Part shown: piece after piece, positions 60,157 to 64,000 of the stretch
Layout of the letters: each line of letters starts with the position of its first letter
How positions within the stretch are numbered: the stretch's first letter is position 1
Origin: Cololabis saira
Taxonomy: Eukaryota > Chordata > Actinopteri > Beloniformes > Belonidae
Assembly: GCF_033807715.1 (NCBI RefSeq)
Contig: NC_084590.1
Location: forward strand, 6,004,827-6,068,826
Length of the DNA: 64,000 nt
Direction of reading: 5' to 3'
Notes under the pieces: model-generated
Told to the model about the DNA's origin: nothing
The model's input: only the letters and a program-made list of their open reading frames with translations
Databases searched by the model: none
Translations under genes and position numbers: made by a program

Positions 60157-61849
60157 AGATTCTGATGAAGGACTGCAGGGTCCGCGTCGGAGCTAAAACA
60201 AACGGTCCAAGTCCATGTGATCATCAAACTCTGAGGGGGCGTGAGCTCGCCTGGTTTCCTCCACTAGGCGAGCCATGCACAAAAATATGAAAAGAAAAAC
60301 ATATTCAAAGCAATAACATCATTCATTTACCTAACACAGTGATGTCACTCTTAAAGTGCGGTAAACGAAAGATAAAAGGAGAGGTTAGTTAGGTTTCAGT
60401 ATGTACACTGTACCTAAAAACAACAGCTAACACTTTAACCCTTCTGTGATTAATTGCCTGGTGACCAAAAACACACATTAACTTATGTCGGCTATGGAAG
60501 CCTGGAAATTGTGTGTAGGCGTGAATTTTTTTTTTAACGCCCCAAAGTATCCTACCCCCCTTTCAGGTGTGGAGCGGGCTTCCACTTCTGGGTCAGAAAA
60601 ATTGTGAGGGGGCCGCTGCATACAAGGTAATGCAGCTGTTCAGTGTTCTTTTGCTAAAAAGGTCAACGTGGGACCCCCCTCGCTCTGAGGTACGGCGTCT
60701 GCGCCTTGGTTGTTAATCGTGATCTGTTCTCCTCTGGTTTACTTTAAGAAAACGCTGAGCTGCTTCTTCAGCGTCAGTAACAGTGAAAACTGGGAAGGGC
60801 CGCAGCTCCTTTCGGGTAATTAATTTTTGGCTTACTCACGGTGGGGTCTGACCAGGGGGCTCGGGGGGATGAGATGACCGGGCTCACCACTTTTGGGTCC
60901 AGCCTAAGAACAGACTTGCCTGTCGGTCCATCTCCATCAGCCTGGTCACCTCTGCTGGTTCTCCGTCCACTGCGATGAGCTCTCTGCCATTAATAACCAC
61001 ATCTCAGCTCACGGTCCAGGCCCCAGCGCTTCGCTTGGGATTCTGGCAAGAGATTACACTTATTAACGAAGTCAGCTCACGTTATCACCCAGATTAGAAG
61101 AAATTAAACCGATAACAAACCCTGAGAGACTGGGGTATTGGTTATAACCTTAGAAGCAAGAACCAACTGAAAGGAATTAATAAAGTGAATAAAAAAGGGA
61201 GGAATCTTTAAATAACTTTAAATTAAAGATTCAACTTAAAACACAGTAGAGATTAATCTGAGAAGATTAATAACTCACATGGGGTAATCAGCAACAGTTC
61301 AATTAATAGAATTAAAGAAATTAAGTCAACCATTACCTTCAGTTAAGTATGGTTGCAAAAGGGGATTAATCAGAGATTAATAAAATAGTGATCCATCAAT
61401 AAAAGTTCAGGTTAATAAAATCAGGAACTTACAGCGCGCCAACCATTAGTTTCCATGGAACCTGGTTGCAAAAGGAAATTACTCAAACAGATTCACAAAA
61501 ATTGAGTGGTAGAAAAAGTTCAGGTTAATAAAATTAACAGAACTTAAAGCAAACCCAACCATTACCTTCAGTGAAGCAGTAGCATTAGCTTCAGTGAAGT
61601 AAGGTTGCAGAGGAAATCAATCACAAGATTAATAATCGTGTGATGAAAAATAAAAGTTCAAATTAATTAAATTAAAGAACTTAACAAAGCAACCAACCCT
61701 TAGTGAGGCGAGGTTGCCATTAACAGGTTTTAAAATACCCGTAGGAATCAGATAATGAGAGGGGAATAAAAATAGAAATATTTTCTTTCCCGATCAAAAT
61801 TTAATGTTGTTATTTCATAAAAAACTTGGTGACAAATATTGTTTCGAGA

Positions 61850-61868
61850 GCCTCACACGGGCGGACCA
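61850..61868 (-). promoter_or_regulatory. Primer-binding-site candidate
   Basis: On the minus strand TGGTCCGCCCGTGTGAGGC begins four nt after the right LTR. TGG pairs with tRNA CCA ends and the rest has the form of an acceptor/T-arm complement. I could not match it to a particular tRNA. Confidence 0.6.
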
Positions 61869-61872
61869 TTTA

Positions 61873-63877
61873 TGTTGTGCAACTCATAGGTAGCTTGGCT
61901 GTCCAGTTATCAAGGCTAATGATAATTCTATTAAAGAATTATTAATAATTAATAAAGTTGACTATTTATCAAATTGTATTATCAAAAATGATAATTCTCG
62001 TAGGGGCACCACCGCCGGGGCCTTACTTCCGGTGGGATTCGATAACTAACAGCAGAAAATCAGTCTCATTATGATTTGAATTATCCTGCAGAACAGCAAA
62101 TCTTACAGAATAACAGTGAAGGCGTGATATCCGAACACTAGGCTCTGCTTAAACAAATCAATCTGTGACCAAATCTTGCATGAAATAACACAACCACTCA
62201 TAAAGAAATCAATCAGAATTTATTTACATACGGGTGTCAAAAGAGATGTAAATAAGTACCCGAATAAATCTGATGGCACACGACATTATTATAAAACCAT
62301 TAACTAACAAGACAAACAACAATCAATAAAATGAAACATAAACGTTAAATGCATGGAATGAAAACAAAAAAGAAATCAAGCAATAATAACGAAGATACAG
62401 AACATCTACAGTTCAAACGGGGCTTCTGTGGTCTTTTAAAGATGGACGCGCCCTCTGGGCCACGTGCAATCGGACCGGATGGCGAACGCAGCATTTAAAA
62501 CGTGCCTACGGCAGAAAACAACGACTACCAAATAATCAAACATGATAATGATAACAATGATGATGTAATCTCAACTCTGAACACAGATTTAGCTCTGTAA
62601 CACGTTCTTAAGTTACTGATAAACAGAGATCCCGACTTCACACAGTTCTGAACCGTTCTTAGTCCTACTGATCTACCGTTCCCGATCACGTTTCCTCGGG
62701 GATCCGGATCGGATGCCTGCGGGTTCGGTGACTGGGCCGTCCCTTCCCTGAAACGGATTAGACAGCGGCGGGGCCGCCTCGTGCCGGGCCGTGGTTCCGG
62801 ACCAAACGGAGGCTCACACGCATTCCTAGGCGCGGCGGGGGGACCGGTCTCTCCTTGCCGTGCTTCCCTCTCTGCGCCGGTCGCCGACGCGCGGCCGTCC
62901 GGGCCCCGGGAGAGCTCACGCCGGGCGAGACGCCGACCGTCCGTCCCCGATCCCTGCGCCGGTTGGCAGACAGGGGCTCAGAGCGGGGAGGGGGGTTCGG
63001 TCTGAGTCGCAGCTGTGTCCCGATCTGGTTGCCGGGAGCGCGTGGGCGTCGGAAGCTTGGATCTGTGAACTTAGAGGACAGAGTTAGTGGAAGCCGGAGG
63101 CTCCCCGGGGGACCGCCGCTTCAACGACCGGACCCCGCAGGGCCCGGTCCGGTGCGGGCCTCCTGCCTCCCCCCAGCCCGGGGGGAGAGAGAGGAGATGG
63201 GATCCTTTGGCCTGGCCAAAGATCCAGCGCCGATGAGATGAAGTTGAGAAGCGAGTCAATGGGAGCCGGAGCTCCGCAGGCCCGGTCCGTTGCGGGCCTT
63301 CCGCCTCCCCCCAGCCGGGGGGAGAGAAGGGAGATGGGATCCTTTGGTCCTGCTGCTCAGGAAGAGAGGTTGATCGGAAGAGAGAGAAGAGGAGCAGCGG
63401 CAGGGGTTTTGATCCTACGCGCGCTGCGGTGACGTCATCGGTGCCTCATTGCGATTGGATGAGCGCCGCTTGTAGGCGCCACCCCCCCCCCGCAAGGCAT
63501 GCTGGGGGTTGTAGTTCAGGCAACAGCGCCATTTTATGAGGCACATTAAAGCGGAAAAGGGGGGGTTCAAAGAAGCAGTACCATTTTGAGGTCTGGTTTT
63601 GGGCTCCGCTGCATCCCGACCCCTGCTTAGGTGTCATAAAACCCCAAGGAAGTCTGTTTTCCCTGGCAGAAACCCTGCTGGGTCCTTGTTTTGATCTCCG
63701 GCCATGCAGTGGGGGTCGTAAACGGACTATCTCGACCCAGGCCGAGATAACCAGGAGTTAGCAGCAGGGGGTCGCAGGACTTCAGGATGAAGGGGCAAAG
63801 TCTGGTTTTACAGGTCCTCATAATCACAAAAATATACATTTATAAAAGTCCACATGATCACTGGGTGCGGCCCAACA
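61873..63877 (-). repeat. 5' LTR (right copy)
   Basis: 2005 bp. Reading on the minus strand, a TTTATAAA box lies about 30 nt inside the LTR start. The CpG-rich middle and motif cluster match the left copy. Transcription would run leftwards into the interior. Confidence 0.9.
63425..63540 (-). promoter_or_regulatory. Promoter-motif cluster in the 5' LTR
   Basis: YY1-like 63526-63535, ZNF143/THAP11-type 63497-63515, CCAAT 63454-63458 and CRE 63430-63437 lie within about 105 bp, upstream (in transcription sense) of the CpG-rich 62690-63425 segment. As this is the 5' LTR it is the copy that would drive the element. Confidence 0.62.
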
Positions 63878-63881
63878 ATGT

Positions 63882-64000
63882 TGTTGTGTCTGTAATGTCA
63901 GGTTTAATCAGTGTTTCAGAGAAACCAGTTTTCCGTCTGGACTCCTCTGGACACCACCCAGACAGTTGAATGACAACATGTGACTAAACTTGTGATTTTC
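63882..64000. repeat. tRNA array resumes, runs off the window
   Basis: Array spacer (GTCTGTAATGTCAGG onwards) continues to the right edge, so the array is longer than this window. Confidence 0.9.

Larger units (their letters stand above)
60145..61872 (-). other. Interior of the LTR element, no intact ORF
   Basis: About 1.73 kb without a long ORF. The minus strand has short open stretches that look like decayed coding sequence (around 60900-61010, reading ..VINGRELIAVDG.., and around 60715-60800), but no family is recognisable. The part nearest the 5' LTR (about 61200-61760) consists of degenerate repeats with the words GGTTGC, AAAGTTC and GTTAATAAAAT, about 115-125 bp apart. Confidence 0.6.
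58149..63877 (-). mobile_element. Non-autonomous LTR retroelement with 2.0-kb LTRs
   Basis: Two nearly identical 2.0-kb direct repeats with TG..CA ends enclose a 1.73-kb interior, and ATGT duplicates the target (58145-58148 and 63878-63881). Orientation is minus: a polypurine tract lies next to the left LTR and a TGG-starting primer-site candidate next to the right LTR. No gag, protease, polymerase or env is recognisable, so it would depend on another element for mobility. The few differences between LTRs indicate a recent insertion. Confidence 0.88.

Overview
The window looks like nuclear DNA of a teleost fish. It holds vertebrate-type tRNA-Lys(CTT) genes, a full-length L2/CR1-type LINE with the fish-type 3' end, fish-style DNA transposons and long LTRs, and no conventional host protein-coding gene. 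The species cannot be named from the sequence. The only recognisable proteins belong to mobile elements.

The backbone is a tandem array running from about 241 to the right edge of the window. Its unit is about 1.05-1.08 kb. Each unit carries one full-length tRNA-Lys(CTT) gene on the minus strand (32 in the window, plus one 15-nt fragment), a minus-strand tRNA-Asp relic without an anticodon arm, and a plus-strand tRNA-Val-like relic. Neighbouring tRNA-Lys genes lie 1054-1083 bp apart. They fall into three T-loop classes (TTCAAGC, TTCGAGC, TTCGAAC), and private variants shared by distant units show that multi-unit blocks were copied.

Mobile elements interrupt the array: (1) 2340-3774, an unclassified insert with an 8-bp target duplication; (2) 4202-6021, 15945-28361 and 48695-51471, copies of an IS630/Tc1-mariner-type transposon (DD35E spacing, TA target), all at the same point of the unit and so probably amplified with it, the last one a left-half/whole chimera; (3) 17316-27909, inside the second transposon copy, a 10.6-kb composite of five head-to-tail non-coding repeats rich in CCAAT plus GC-box modules, ending in five hairpin-bearing 3' ends; (4) 35402-40699, an L2/CR1-type LINE on the minus strand with both ORFs open; (5) 58149-63877, a minus-strand LTR retroelement with 2.0-kb, nearly identical LTRs, a 1.7-kb non-coding interior and a 4-bp target duplication.

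Together the window reads as a tRNA-gene satellite that grows by unequal exchange and carries transposons along as passengers. The clearest open questions are whether tRNA-Lys genes whose nearest T4 terminator is about 100 nt away are expressed, what the repeated CCAAT/GC-box modules do, and how the LINE's same-frame ORF1-TGA-ORF2 arrangement is translated.
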